A stretch of 64,000 bases of DNA from Hydrogenophilales bacterium (GTDB lineage: Bacteria > Pseudomonadota > Gammaproteobacteria > Burkholderiales > Thiobacillaceae). The stretch's first letter is position 1; each line of letters opens with the position of its first letter. The translations under genes and the position numbers were made by a program. The DNA lies in NCBI GenBank assembly GCA_016703155.1, contig JADJCP010000003.1:310001-374000 (forward strand), given 5' to 3'. A model generated the notes under the pieces. It was not told the origin of the DNA, ran no database searches, and saw only the letters and a list, made by a program, of their open reading frames with translations. Below, piece by piece: positions 42,405-53,274 of this stretch.

Positions 42405-44060
42405 CTACGAGGCCGCCAGAACCCTGAAGGTTGCCTGCAGCCAGTCTTCGCCCTTGTCCTCGACGGCATCGAGCTGGATCAGCCGTGAGCTGTTCTTTTC
42501 ATAGATGAGGTATTTCCGGTCGCGGGCGTAGCCAGCGCCCTCCATCAGCAGGGTTTCCAGGCCGTTGTCGTCTTTCCAGAGCAGGGCATGGTAAAGCTGC
42601 GTGGTCGCCGGCAGCGAGATATCGTTGACTTCGTAGGACAGGCTGACGTTCTTCTCGTAAAGTTTGATCTGTACCGCGGTGATCTGGCCGCCGAACAGGC
42701 TGACGCCGATAATCTGCCGGGCATTGTCGACGCGGGCTATGCGCCGGATGCAGCCGACCACCCAATCCTTTTGGTCTTCGTGGCGCAGGGCGAGCAGCTT
42801 GCCGATCTTGACCCACGGACTTTGCTCGGGGTCGACGACAAACCCCAGGCCGTTGTCGCTCATGTCCATCTGGCGCCAACGCTCGCTTAATTGCTCTTGC
42901 GCCGCCGACTGGTCGCGCAGGTGATTCTTCTTGGTCCGGTCGGTGACAAACCCGTACAGCTTGATATCCATCAGCTCATCCGGCGTGAGTGGGGCGTTGC
43001 GGCCCTGGCCGCTGACCTTGCTGAGGCGCGAGCAGATGTGATCCATGCCCAGGGTAATGCCCCAGTTGCCTTCGTTCGGTTTGCGTTCGGCGCGGCGCCG
43101 GTTCTGGCCGACCGTGCCGGACCATTCTTCCTGCACCCGTTCCAGGAGGGAGAGCCCGTCGGGCATGCGGAAGTCCTCGCCCAGGCCCAATACCGCCGGG
43201 CTGGAACCGCTCTTGATGGCTGTCACCGTGCTGTCCGCCTGCGCCGTCAGATCGTTGATATTTAAGAAGCGCAAGGTCGGCTCGCGGCCGGGCTGCTGGA
43301 CGCGTTGCAGACCCTCGCCCTTGCTGGTATCGACGAAAAACAGGTGGGCTTTGTCGATATATTGCTTGTCGATCCTGATCGTATCGGACCAGTTATCCAG
43401 CCAGGTATCGACCATGTCCAGCTGGCGCGGAGTCAACGTGCCGTTGCCGAAGCGCGACAGGAACAGCGCCTGGGCGTATTTGCCGAGGCAGGTGTTGGCC
43501 TTGGTGGAGTGCTTGTAGAGGCGGATGGAATTGCGCTCGAAATGATCGAACTCGGCAATGCGGAACAGGTTGTGCAGACGCAGCCAGAGCTTGTCGTCGA
43601 TGACTTCGTAACGAAAGTAGCGCCATTTCAGGATGTCGCCGAAACCCTGGATGGCGCGCGCCGTGATCAACGGCACCGAGGCCTGGATCTTGCTGCCGCC
43701 GGGGTTCGAGACGAAATCCATCAGGAAGGTGTGATAGCCGCGCGTCACTTCCCAGAAATAGGCATGGATTGCCAGCCAGAGCTTGGATTCCATTGCCTTG
43801 GACATGCGCGGATTGCGCAGGTACTGGGCGCACAGGGAGTACTGCATGTCGCGCGCGTTTTCGTCCAGATGCATGAGTACCTGAAGGCGCTCTTTGTTCG
43901 GTGGCAGTTGTGCCCTGTTGAACTGGATCAGGTTCTCGACCACCTTTTCCTGTGCGCTATAGACGTCACCCGCCGGGAGATCCTGCATCCATCGGGTCAC
44001 CGTCTTCAGGTCGGTCAGGGGATCCTGCCCCGGTTTGTCACGCTTCAGAAAGTCGAACAT
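42405..44060 (-). CDS. Large PilZ-like conserved protein
   Basis: 551 aa from the ATG at 44060 (the frame allows seven more residues). Soluble, with no signal or membrane helix. The N-terminal 300 residues are helical and unassigned. Around residues 320-430 a basic patch (NRRRAERKP) and WRQMDMSDNGLGFVV fit the R-x-x-x-R and D/N-x-S-x-x-G halves of a PilZ c-di-GMP-binding domain. This resembles large betaproteobacterial PilZ-like proteins tied to type IV pili or motility, but no such gene is nearby, so the role remains open. It converges on the SPOR gene and lies downstream of alaS on the same strand. Confidence 0.65.
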   Translation of the reverse strand: MFDFLKRDKPGQDPLTDLKTVTRWMQDLPAGDVYSAQEKVVENLIQFNRAQLPPNKERLQVLMHLDENARDMQYSLCAQYLRNPRMSKAMESKLWLAIHAYFWEVTRGYHTFLMDFVSNPGGSKIQASVPLITARAIQGFGDILKWRYFRYEVIDDKLWLRLHNLFRIAEFDHFERNSIRLYKHSTKANTCLGKYAQALFLSRFGNGTLTPRQLDMVDTWLDNWSDTIRIDKQYIDKAHLFFVDTSKGEGLQRVQQPGREPTLRFLNINDLTAQADSTVTAIKSGSSPAVLGLGEDFRMPDGLSLLERVQEEWSGTVGQNRRRAERKPNEGNWGITLGMDHICSRLSKVSGQGRNAPLTPDELMDIKLYGFVTDRTKKNHLRDQSAAQEQLSERWRQMDMSDNGLGFVVDPEQSPWVKIGKLLALRHEDQKDWVVGCIRRIARVDNARQIIGVSLFGGQITAVQIKLYEKNVSLSYEVNDISLPATTQLYHALLWKDDNGLETLLMEGAGYARDRKYLIYEKNSSRLIQLDAVEDKGEDWLQATFRVLAAS

Positions 44061-44145
44061 GCCAGCAACCTTCCGTTTCAAATTATCGAATATCCCCTAT
44101 CCCCAGCGTGTTTTTCCGCGCCCGGGAACCGCGGAAGCGGGGAAA

Positions 44146-46756
<2,611 letters not shown>

Positions 46757-46861
46757 GATTTGATCTGCATTTTGGAGATAATTTCGGCATTGTAGCGGTG
46801 ATCAGACGGGCTTGGGAGAGCGCGGGGCAAAGACACAGGGCCGGTCTGAGGCGTTAAGCTA

Positions 46862-46890
46862 TTGAAAACGCAACGTCCTTTATGTATATT
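46862..46890 (+). promoter_or_regulatory. Sigma-70-type promoter for the sulfur-transfer block
   Basis: TTGAAA at 46862-46867, 17 bases, TATATT at 46885-46890: five of six consensus positions in each hexamer with optimal spacing. Transcription would start near 46897, about 27 bases before the rhodanese ATG at 46924, which has GAGGTGGA as ribosome-binding site. It lies in the divergent gap with alaS. Confidence 0.7.
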
Positions 46891-46923
46891 AGCGAACTCT
46901 AATGCAATAGACGAGGTGGAGAC

Positions 46924-47253
46924 ATGTACGGTTATTACAATTTCAAGGAAGTTGACCCCGATTTTCTCAGCGGTGCCGACAAGGATGCCATCCAGGTCGT
47001 CGATATTCGCACCGAGGCGGAAGTGGCGCGCGGCGTGATCGACGGCGCCATCCACATCCCCATGCACCTGCTGCCGATCAAGGCGCAGGATTTGCCCCAG
47101 GATAAGCCGGTGGTGCTGTATTGCCACTCGGGTGCGCGTTCGTCGCAGGCCTGTGCCTTCATGGCCTCGAAAGGCTTCAACAACATGCACAACCTGACGG
47201 GCGGCATTCTGGCCTGGGCGCGCTCCGGGAAGCCGATCGCACTGCCTTCCTGA
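46924..47253 (+). CDS. Rhodanese-like sulfurtransferase
   Basis: 109 aa, a single rhodanese domain with active-site loop CHSGARSSQAC (Cys about 64). Cytosolic, no signal peptide. It can accept sulfane sulfur as a persulfide. It is followed by tusA and dsrE2 homologues, the Rhd-TusA-DsrE2 block of sulfur oxidisers in which sulfur passes between the three proteins before oxidation in the cytoplasm. A strong promoter precedes it. Confidence 0.9.
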   Translation: MYGYYNFKEVDPDFLSGADKDAIQVVDIRTEAEVARGVIDGAIHIPMHLLPIKAQDLPQDKPVVLYCHSGARSSQACAFMASKGFNNMHNLTGGILAWARSGKPIALPS

Positions 47254-47389
47254 TCAAGGTCAATTTTCCTTGTTCGCCTGCCCGCTGTTGACTCGGTGCG
47301 CCGGTCCGGTCAGGTTGCAATCAGGGGGCTTCTGGTTTAATGTAGCCAAGCTTTTTTTAGCACTTCCAAATTTTGTTAAGGAGCAAATA

Positions 47390-47617
47390 ATGAACTTCGA
47401 CAAAGAGCTCGATGCCCGCGGTCTGAACTGTCCTCTGCCCATCCTGCGCTCCAAGAAGACGCTGAACGAGATGACTTCTGGTCAGGTGCTCAAGATCATC
47501 GCCACCGATCCGGGCTCCGTGAAGGACTTCGCGGCCTTTGCCAAGCAAACCGGCAACGAGCTCATGTCCTCGGCTGAAGCCGCTGGCGAATACACCTTCA
47601 TGATCAAGAAGAAATAA
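47390..47617 (+). CDS. tusA: TusA-family sulfur carrier protein
   Basis: 75 aa from the ATG at 47390 with AAGGAG 6 bases upstream. It carries the family motif LDARGLNCPLPILRSKKTL with the persulfide-forming Cys near 14 in CPxP. It shuttles sulfur between rhodanese-type and DsrE-type proteins. It lies 137 bases after the rhodanese gene and before dsrE2, with a small terminator-like hairpin after it. Confidence 0.92.
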   Translation: MNFDKELDARGLNCPLPILRSKKTLNEMTSGQVLKIIATDPGSVKDFAAFAKQTGNELMSSAEAAGEYTFMIKKK

Positions 47618-47623
47618 TTCCTC

Positions 47624-47644
47624 AAGGCCCGTATTCGGGCCTTT
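47624..47644 (+). terminator. Hairpin after tusA, possible attenuator
   Basis: AAGGCCCG (47624-47631) pairs with CGGGCCTT (47636-47643) around a TATT loop, followed by a short broken T stretch. This is a weak intrinsic terminator in the 63-base gap between tusA and dsrE2. Partial read-through would let tusA be made in excess of dsrE2. Confidence 0.55.
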
Positions 47645-47680
47645 CTTCGTGACGACCACCAAGACGAGAAGAGGTGTGAA

Positions 47681-48190
47681 ATGGATGAGAAAAAACTAGC
47701 GATCATCGCTACCAAGGGTACTCTGGACTGGGCTTACCCCCCGTTCATCCTGGCCTCTACGGCAGCGGCCCTCGGTTACGAAACCCAGATTTTCTTTACC
47801 TTCTATGGCCTGCAACTGGTCCGCAAGGACGTCAGCGGCCTGAAGGTCAGCCCCATCGGCAACCCCGGCATGCCCATGAAGATGCCCTTCGGACCGAAGT
47901 GGTTCAAGGATATCAACTGGAACATCCCGAATGCCTTGCAGTGCGTGATCCCCGGTTACGAGTCGGTGGCTACCGCGCTGATGAAGCAGACCATCGCCAA
48001 TAATGGCGTGGCGACCATCGCCGAACTGCGCGAGTTGTGCCAGGAAGCCGATGTCAAATTTCTGGCTTGCCAGATGACGGTCGAACTGTTCGGTTTCGAA
48101 CACAGCGACTTCATGGATGGTCTCGACTATGTCGGTGCCGCGACGTTCTTCGAATTTGCCGGCGAATCCGATATCTGCCTGTTCATCTGA
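47681..48190 (+). CDS. dsrE2: DsrE2-like sulfur-trafficking protein
   Basis: 169 aa. The DsrE/DsrF fold is recognisable from KKLAIIATKGTLDWAYPPFI through IFFTFYGLQLV, with the candidate active cysteine in FLACQMTVELFGF (about 127) and a second in NALQCVIPGYE (about 87). DsrE2 proteins exchange persulfide sulfur with TusA and rhodanese in dissimilatory sulfur oxidation. Last gene of the block, closed by a strong terminator at 48205-48233. Confidence 0.88.
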   Translation: MDEKKLAIIATKGTLDWAYPPFILASTAAALGYETQIFFTFYGLQLVRKDVSGLKVSPIGNPGMPMKMPFGPKWFKDINWNIPNALQCVIPGYESVATALMKQTIANNGVATIAELRELCQEADVKFLACQMTVELFGFEHSDFMDGLDYVGAATFFEFAGESDICLFI

Positions 48191-48204
48191 ACTCGGCTGG
48201 CACA

Positions 48205-48233
48205 AAAAAAGGCCGCTCGAAGCGGCCTTTTTT
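48205..48233. terminator. Strong bidirectional intrinsic terminator
   Basis: An A run, GGCCGCT (48211-48217), loop CGA, AGCGGCC (48221-48227) and a T run: a GC-rich stem flanked by A on one side and T on the other. It can stop transcripts of dsrE2 and of the convergent CsgG-like gene. Confidence 0.9.
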
Positions 48234-48250
48234 ATTGTCCGGGCTAAGCG

Positions 48251-49291
48251 TCAGTTGCGCTTCACCAGGGCCTTGCTGATCCAGCCTTCGCCACTGCCGC
48301 CCTGGACCTTGACGTAGCCGTCCTTCTCCTTGCCCATGAAGACCAGTTCTTCGCCACGGCTCAGCGAGGCGATGGCCCGTCCATTGCCGCCAGGCGTGTC
48401 CTGCAGCTTGACGTTGGCGATCTTGGTGACCAGGATGTCGCCCTCGTTCCAGCCATTGGCGGTAGCGACCTTGCCATATTCCTGCTGAACGTTTTCCTGG
48501 CGTACCAATTGCGTGCTGCCGCGCACGCTGCGGACGATGTTGTTCCAGTTGTCGAGGAAACTGGCGGCGATGACCTTGCCTTCCGGAGTGTTCTCGTAGG
48601 CGCCCAGCCCGACCCCCCCGGTGGTGCCGGTGAACAGGCCGCCGATGCCGAAATCGGCCTTTTTCGCCGAGCCCTGGGCCGAGGCAACTTGCAGGCTGGA
48701 ACGTGTGTCGGCCAGCAACATGCTGGTCTGGGCTTCCTTGAACTTCAGGCTGCCGGCGAGCAGGGCACCGCCCCAGCCGCCCAGGCGGCTACCCAGCGCG
48801 GCGCCGAGACCGCCGGTATCCTTGCTGGAAAACACCACGTCTGGCGTCAGCACGAAGTCGGCGGTGACCATCTGGCCCGCGCCCATGTTCGAATTGCTGC
48901 GCAACTGACCGCTTTCCGCCAGGCTGCGCTCCTGCATCAGGTTCTGCATGGCCCGACCGCGCTCGACGACGACGAAGCAGTTCGATTGCTGGATCATCAT
49001 CCGGATCAGAGGTACGGGCGATGGCAAACCATAGCCCATCAGGGCACGTCCGACGTAATCCTGGGGTTCGGAGACCGCCAGCGTGCCCAGCGGCTTGCCG
49101 CATTTCTCCAGTTGCGCCGACTCGCCCTGGCTGCCTTCCGGGCCGGCCGATCCGGAGACGGTATTCTTGTTGTTGTCCTTGCTGTCGCTGCCCAGGTTCA
49201 TACCGAACAGGTCGGCCTGGGCGGGCAAGGACAGGCTGGCGGCAAATAGAACGGCCGCGCTGAGCAGCTTGTATTTGGACGGGCAATGCAT
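48251..49291 (-). CDS. CsgG-like exported protein with C-terminal SH3 domain
   Basis: 346 aa from the ATG at 49291, which begins a signal peptide ending in PAQA (about 21). The middle (LIRMMIQQSNCFVVVERGRAM, broken by context, then QNLMQER and ADFVLTPDVVFSS) resembles CsgG/HfaB proteins that build outer-membrane pores or curli-type export channels. The last 65 residues (VKLQDTPGGNGRAIASLSRG, GYVKVQGGSGEGWIS) are an SH3_3 domain, a peptidoglycan-binding type. There is no lipobox, unlike CsgG itself. CsgG plus SH3 is an unusual pairing. Apparently monocistronic. Confidence 0.7.
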   Translation of the reverse strand: MHCPSKYKLLSAAVLFAASLSLPAQADLFGMNLGSDSKDNNKNTVSGSAGPEGSQGESAQLEKCGKPLGTLAVSEPQDYVGRALMGYGLPSPVPLIRMMIQQSNCFVVVERGRAMQNLMQERSLAESGQLRSNSNMGAGQMVTADFVLTPDVVFSSKDTGGLGAALGSRLGGWGGALLAGSLKFKEAQTSMLLADTRSSLQVASAQGSAKKADFGIGGLFTGTTGGVGLGAYENTPEGKVIAASFLDNWNNIVRSVRGSTQLVRQENVQQEYGKVATANGWNEGDILVTKIANVKLQDTPGGNGRAIASLSRGEELVFMGKEKDGYVKVQGGSGEGWISKALVKRN

Positions 49292-49471
49292 GGATACCTC
49301 CTGTGTGCCGGGATAGGGTGTGCGTGGTGCGGCAATCATCAAAGATAATCCGTTCGAGGGCAACCCCCAAAGGATTCCCTGGCTGGACGAGCGGCAAGCC
49401 TCTGCCGGATAATCCGGACTCAACGAAATACCCGTCATCCGCCGCTACTTCACTGGACTCGATCCCTCGCT

Positions 49472-50218
49472 ATGCATATTTTGCTCAGTAATGATGACGG
49501 TTACTTCGCGCCCGGTCTGGCGACACTTGCCGCGACGCTGACGGAGCGCGGCCACCAGATTACCGTCGTGGCACCGGAGCGGGACCGCAGCGGTGCCAGT
49601 AATTCCCTGACGCTGGATCGCCCGCTGATGGTGCGGCGCACGCCGGGGGGGTTCCACTACGTCAACGGCACACCGACGGACTGCGTCCACCTGGCGGTCA
49701 CCGGGTTGTTGCCGAAGCTCCCCGATATGGTGATTTCCGGCATCAATCACGGCGCCAACATGGGCGACGACACGGTCTATTCCGGGACGGTGGCGGCGGC
49801 GACCGAAGGCTTCCTGCTGGGCATCCCCTCGGTCGCCGTGTCCCTGGTCAACAACAACCGGGAGCAGTTCCAGACGGCGGCCAACGTCGTCGCCGATCTG
49901 GTGGTGCGGGTCGCCGCGCAGCCCTTCACCGAGCCGGTGCTGCTTAACGTCAACGTCCCGGATGTCGCCCCGGAAGAGCTGCAAGGCATCGTCGTCACGC
50001 GCCTGGGCAAGCGTCACAAGGCCCAGGATACGGTCAAGACGGTCAATCCCCGCAATCAAACGATGTACTGGGTCGGGGCCGCGGGTGGCGCGCAGGACGC
50101 CGGGCCGGGCACCGATTTTCACGCGGTGACGCAGAATCAGGTGTCGATTACACCGCTGCAGATCGACCTGACGCGCTATGCCCTGATGGGTGATTTGCAG
50201 GCGTGGCTAGCACGGTGA
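49472..50218 (+). CDS. surE: 5'-nucleotidase SurE
   Basis: 248 aa. MHILLSNDDGYFAPGL, APERDRSGASNSLT, GTPTDCVHLAVTGLL and SGINHGANMGDDTVYSGTV carry the metal and substrate residues. It removes phosphate from nucleoside monophosphates, preferring purines in many homologues. First of the conserved surE-pcm-nlpD-rpoS block linked with stationary phase. Confidence 0.97.
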   Translation: MHILLSNDDGYFAPGLATLAATLTERGHQITVVAPERDRSGASNSLTLDRPLMVRRTPGGFHYVNGTPTDCVHLAVTGLLPKLPDMVISGINHGANMGDDTVYSGTVAAATEGFLLGIPSVAVSLVNNNREQFQTAANVVADLVVRVAAQPFTEPVLLNVNVPDVAPEELQGIVVTRLGKRHKAQDTVKTVNPRNQTMYWVGAAGGAQDAGPGTDFHAVTQNQVSITPLQIDLTRYALMGDLQAWLAR

Positions 50219-50871
50219 TCAGCCGCGCCGGTATCGGCATGACTTCCCCGCGTGCGCGCTTGCGCATGATCGAGAACCTGAAGAAGCAGGGCATCAAGGA
50301 TCCGCAAGTGCTCGCGGCGATGGACGCCGTGCCGCGCCATGTTTTCGTCGAAGAAGCCTTCGAAAGTCGCGCCTACGAGGACACGCCCCTGCCCATCGGC
50401 CATGGCCAGACCATCTCCAGTCCGTACATCGTCGCGCTGACCTGCGAATTGGCACGGGGCGGCGGGACTCTGGAGCGTGTTCTGGAGATCGGCGGCGGCT
50501 GCGGTTACCAGGCGGCGGTATTGGCCCGTCTGGCCGCCAAGGTGGTGAGCATGGAACGTATCGCCGCCCTGATCGGCAAGGCGCGCCTCACCCTGCGTGA
50601 ACTGCGCATCAACAATGTCCTGTTCAAGAATGCCGACGGTACCCTGGGCTACCCTGACGGCGGCCCCTACGATGCCATTGTCGTCGCCGCGGCGATGCCG
50701 TTCATACCCGACGAACTCAAGGCCCAGTTGAAGCCCGGTGGCCGTCTGGTCGCCCCGGTGGGCATGGGTGAAGTGCAACACCTGGTCGTCGTCGAGGCAC
50801 GCGAGCGAGGTTTTACCGAGCGTGAAATGGAAGCGGTGAAATTCGTGCCGTTACTTCCCGGCGTGGGGTAA
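50215..50871 (+). CDS. pcm: Protein-L-isoaspartate O-methyltransferase
   Basis: 218 aa if started at the GTG at 50215, which overlaps the surE stop in a GTGA coupling; GTG 50203 and ATG 50239 are alternatives. It has VPRHVFVEEAFESRAYEDTP, IGHGQTISSPYIVAL and the SAM loop EIGGGCGYQAAVLA. It repairs isoaspartyl residues in aged proteins, a stationary-phase role in keeping with rpoS downstream. Ends in an overlap with nlpD. Confidence 0.96.
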   Translation: MISRAGIGMTSPRARLRMIENLKKQGIKDPQVLAAMDAVPRHVFVEEAFESRAYEDTPLPIGHGQTISSPYIVALTCELARGGGTLERVLEIGGGCGYQAAVLARLAAKVVSMERIAALIGKARLTLRELRINNVLFKNADGTLGYPDGGPYDAIVVAAAMPFIPDELKAQLKPGGRLVAPVGMGEVQHLVVVEARERGFTEREMEAVKFVPLLPGVG

Positions 50872-51674
50872 TGGCGCGTTTCTGGCTCTCCGTGGCGGTG
50901 ATGCTCTCGTTGGCGGCCTGTGCCGACAAACCCCGGCGGGCACCCATTGCCGAGCGCCAGATTGGCCGCCCGGCTGTGCCGCCGAGTCCAGATTCGGTGT
51001 TCCGTCCAGCGGGCAACTACCAGGTGCGCTCGGGTGACACCTTGTTCAAGATCGCCTTCGAACATGATCTCGACTACCGCGAACTGGCACGTATCAATGG
51101 CCTAGATGACGCATGTCTGATCCATCCTGGCCAGAGGCTGCAGGTGCCTGGCAAGGCCGCCGGGGTCCGCACGGCGCCACTTGCCAGCGTACCGGAGCGC
51201 ATTGATGCCCACCCGCTACCTCGCCCCGGAGCCGGGGCGGCGGTTGTGGTTACGCCACCCGGCGTTGTATCGGCAAGCGCCGTGGAGCGATGGGTTTGGC
51301 CCGCCCGGGGCCGGATCATCGTCGACTTCGATCCAGCCAAGGGCCGCAAGGGGCTGGATATCGCCGGGATGCGCGATGCCCCGGTCAAGGCAGTCGCCAA
51401 AGGCACGGTGGTGTATGCTGGCTCGGCGTTACGTGGCTATGGCAAACTAACCATCATCCAGCACGGCCCGAGTTTGCTATCCGCCTATGGCCATCAGTCG
51501 AGCCTGCGCGTCGCCGAGGGACAGAACGTCCTGGCGGGCGAGGTGATCGGCGGCATGGGCGATACCGATACGGACCAGGTCAAACTGCATTTTGAGGTGC
51601 GGGAATTCGGCAAACCGGTCGACCCCCGATTTTTTCTGCCTCGGCAATTTAGGAGCGAATATGGCCCAGGATGA
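50871..51674 (+). CDS. nlpD: NlpD-like lipoprotein (LysM plus degenerate LytM)
   Basis: 267 aa; the start overlaps the pcm stop by one base. Lipobox SLAAC with Cys about 17. One LysM repeat (YQVRSGDTLFKIAFEHD, about 47-90) and a C-terminal M23/LytM fold (about 145-260). The usual zinc His before GxD is replaced (RKGLDIAG), as in E. coli NlpD, so it should activate a cell-wall amidase rather than cut peptidoglycan itself. The 3' end overlaps rpoS and in relatives contains rpoS promoters. Confidence 0.94.
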   Translation: MARFWLSVAVMLSLAACADKPRRAPIAERQIGRPAVPPSPDSVFRPAGNYQVRSGDTLFKIAFEHDLDYRELARINGLDDACLIHPGQRLQVPGKAAGVRTAPLASVPERIDAHPLPRPGAGAAVVVTPPGVVSASAVERWVWPARGRIIVDFDPAKGRKGLDIAGMRDAPVKAVAKGTVVYAGSALRGYGKLTIIQHGPSLLSAYGHQSSLRVAEGQNVLAGEVIGGMGDTDTDQVKLHFEVREFGKPVDPRFFLPRQFRSEYGPG

Positions 51675-52599
51675 GTTTCTGGACCCGATGGAACCGGAGC
51701 CCCAGGACGTCTCCACGGACGACGATTGCGCGGTATTGCCGATGCTCGACAGCGAGGTGTATTTCGAGGAAACCCACGACGTCACCCAGCTCTATCTCAA
51801 CGAGATCGGCCGGGAAGCCTTGCTCACGCCCGAGGAGGAGCAGGCGCTGACAGTGCGGGTGCGTCAAGGCGACTTCGAGGCGCGCCAGCGGATGATCGAG
51901 CACAATCTGCGCCTGGTGGTGAATATCGCCAAACATTATGTCAATCGGGGTTTGTCGCTGCTCGATCTGGTCGAAGAAGGCAATCTCGGTCTGATGCACG
52001 CCCTGGATAAGTTCGAACCCGAGCGCGGCTTCCGCTTTTCCACCTATGCCACCTGGTGGATACGTCAGAACATCGAGCGGTCCATCATGAACCAGTCGCG
52101 CACCATCCGCCTGCCGGTACATGTCATCAAGGAATTGAACATCTACCTGCGCGCCCAGCGTCATCTGGAAATGCACGGTGCCAGCGACATCGGCCCCGAG
52201 GACATCGCCCATCTCACCGGCCACGACGTTCGCGATGTACGCCGCATCCTGGCGCTCAACGATCGCGTCGCCTCGCTCGACGCCCCGCTGGATATCGACC
52301 CGAGTCTATCCATCGGCGAGGCCATCGCCGACGAGAACTCGGAAATGCCCGAGGACATGCTGCAAACCTGCGAGGTGGAGAAGTATGTCCAGGAATGGCT
52401 TGCCGAGTTGTCGGATAAGCACCGCTGGGTGATCGAGCGCCGTTTTGGCCTGAGCGCCCAGGAAGTTGCCACGCTCGAAGACCTGGCGATACAACTGGGG
52501 GTAACGCGCGAGCGCATCCGGCAGATCCAGCTTGAGGCCTTGCACATGCTGCGACGTATTCTGAAGCGGCGCGGCATGTCCAGGGACGGGCTGCTCTGA
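51661..52599 (+). CDS. rpoS: Stationary-phase sigma factor RpoS
   Basis: 312 aa from the ATG at 51661 (TAGGAG just upstream), overlapping nlpD by 14 bases. Region 1.2 (YLNEIGREALLTPEEE), region 2 (RLVVNIAKHYVNRGLSLLDL, GLMHALDKFEPERGFRFSTY, ATWWIRQNIERSI), region 3 (DIGPEDIAHLTG) and region 4 (EDLAIQLGVTRERIRQIQLE) are all present and place it in the RpoS rather than RpoD branch. It directs general stress and stationary-phase transcription. Confidence 0.97.
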   Translation: MAQDEFLDPMEPEPQDVSTDDDCAVLPMLDSEVYFEETHDVTQLYLNEIGREALLTPEEEQALTVRVRQGDFEARQRMIEHNLRLVVNIAKHYVNRGLSLLDLVEEGNLGLMHALDKFEPERGFRFSTYATWWIRQNIERSIMNQSRTIRLPVHVIKELNIYLRAQRHLEMHGASDIGPEDIAHLTGHDVRDVRRILALNDRVASLDAPLDIDPSLSIGEAIADENSEMPEDMLQTCEVEKYVQEWLAELSDKHRWVIERRFGLSAQEVATLEDLAIQLGVTRERIRQIQLEALHMLRRILKRRGMSRDGLL

Positions 52600-53267
52600 T
52601 GGCCGGGCCGCGGTTCGACTGGACGGCTATCGATACTGTCCTCCTGGACATGGACGGTACCCTGCTGGATCTGCATTACGACAACCATTTCTGGCAGGTC
52701 TATGTCCCCGGGAAATTCGCCGAGCGCAACGGCATCAGCTACGGCGAGGCGCATGACGAATGTTTCCGGCGTTACAACGCCAGGCAAGGCACGCTCGACT
52801 GGTATTGCGTCGACTACTGGACCGAACAACTCAACCTGGACATCGTCAGGCTCAAGGAAGAGCTGGCGCACTTGATCGCCGTGCACCCGGATGTGCCCGA
52901 GTTTCTGTTGGCCCTGAGAACCGCCGGCAAGCGCGTCGTGCTGGTCACCAACGCCCACCACAAGAGCTTGACCTTGAAGATGCGGAAGACCGGACTCGAT
53001 GTCCATTTCGATGCCATCCACAGCGCGCACAGCTTTGGCCTGGCCAAGGAAGCCCCGGAATTCTGGGGGCGGCTGGAGCAAACCGAGCCTTTCCTGCCAG
53101 GGCGAACTCTCCTGGTCGACGACAGTCTGCCGGTGCTGCGTTCTGCCCGCATGCACGGCATTGCCCATCTCCTGGCGATCCTTCGCCCGGATACCCGGCT
53201 CCCCGACAAGGACGTCGGCGAGTTTGCCGCCATCCGTCGCTTCTGCGACATCATGCCAATTCAGTGA
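52599..53267 (+). CDS. HAD-family GMP/IMP-type nucleotidase (YrfG-like)
   Basis: 222 aa. HAD motifs: DMDGTLLDLHYD (about 17-28) with the nucleophile Asp, VTNAHHKSL for motif II, a lysine in FGLAKEAPEF, and VDDSLPVLRSA for motif IV. DNHFWQVYVPGKFAERNGIS and TLDWYCVDYWTEQL are typical of YrfG-type nucleotidases. It starts on the last base of the rpoS stop codon, so it is co-translated with it. Confidence 0.88.
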   Translation: MAGPRFDWTAIDTVLLDMDGTLLDLHYDNHFWQVYVPGKFAERNGISYGEAHDECFRRYNARQGTLDWYCVDYWTEQLNLDIVRLKEELAHLIAVHPDVPEFLLALRTAGKRVVLVTNAHHKSLTLKMRKTGLDVHFDAIHSAHSFGLAKEAPEFWGRLEQTEPFLPGRTLLVDDSLPVLRSARMHGIAHLLAILRPDTRLPDKDVGEFAAIRRFCDIMPIQ

Positions 53268-53274
53268 GCGTGCC

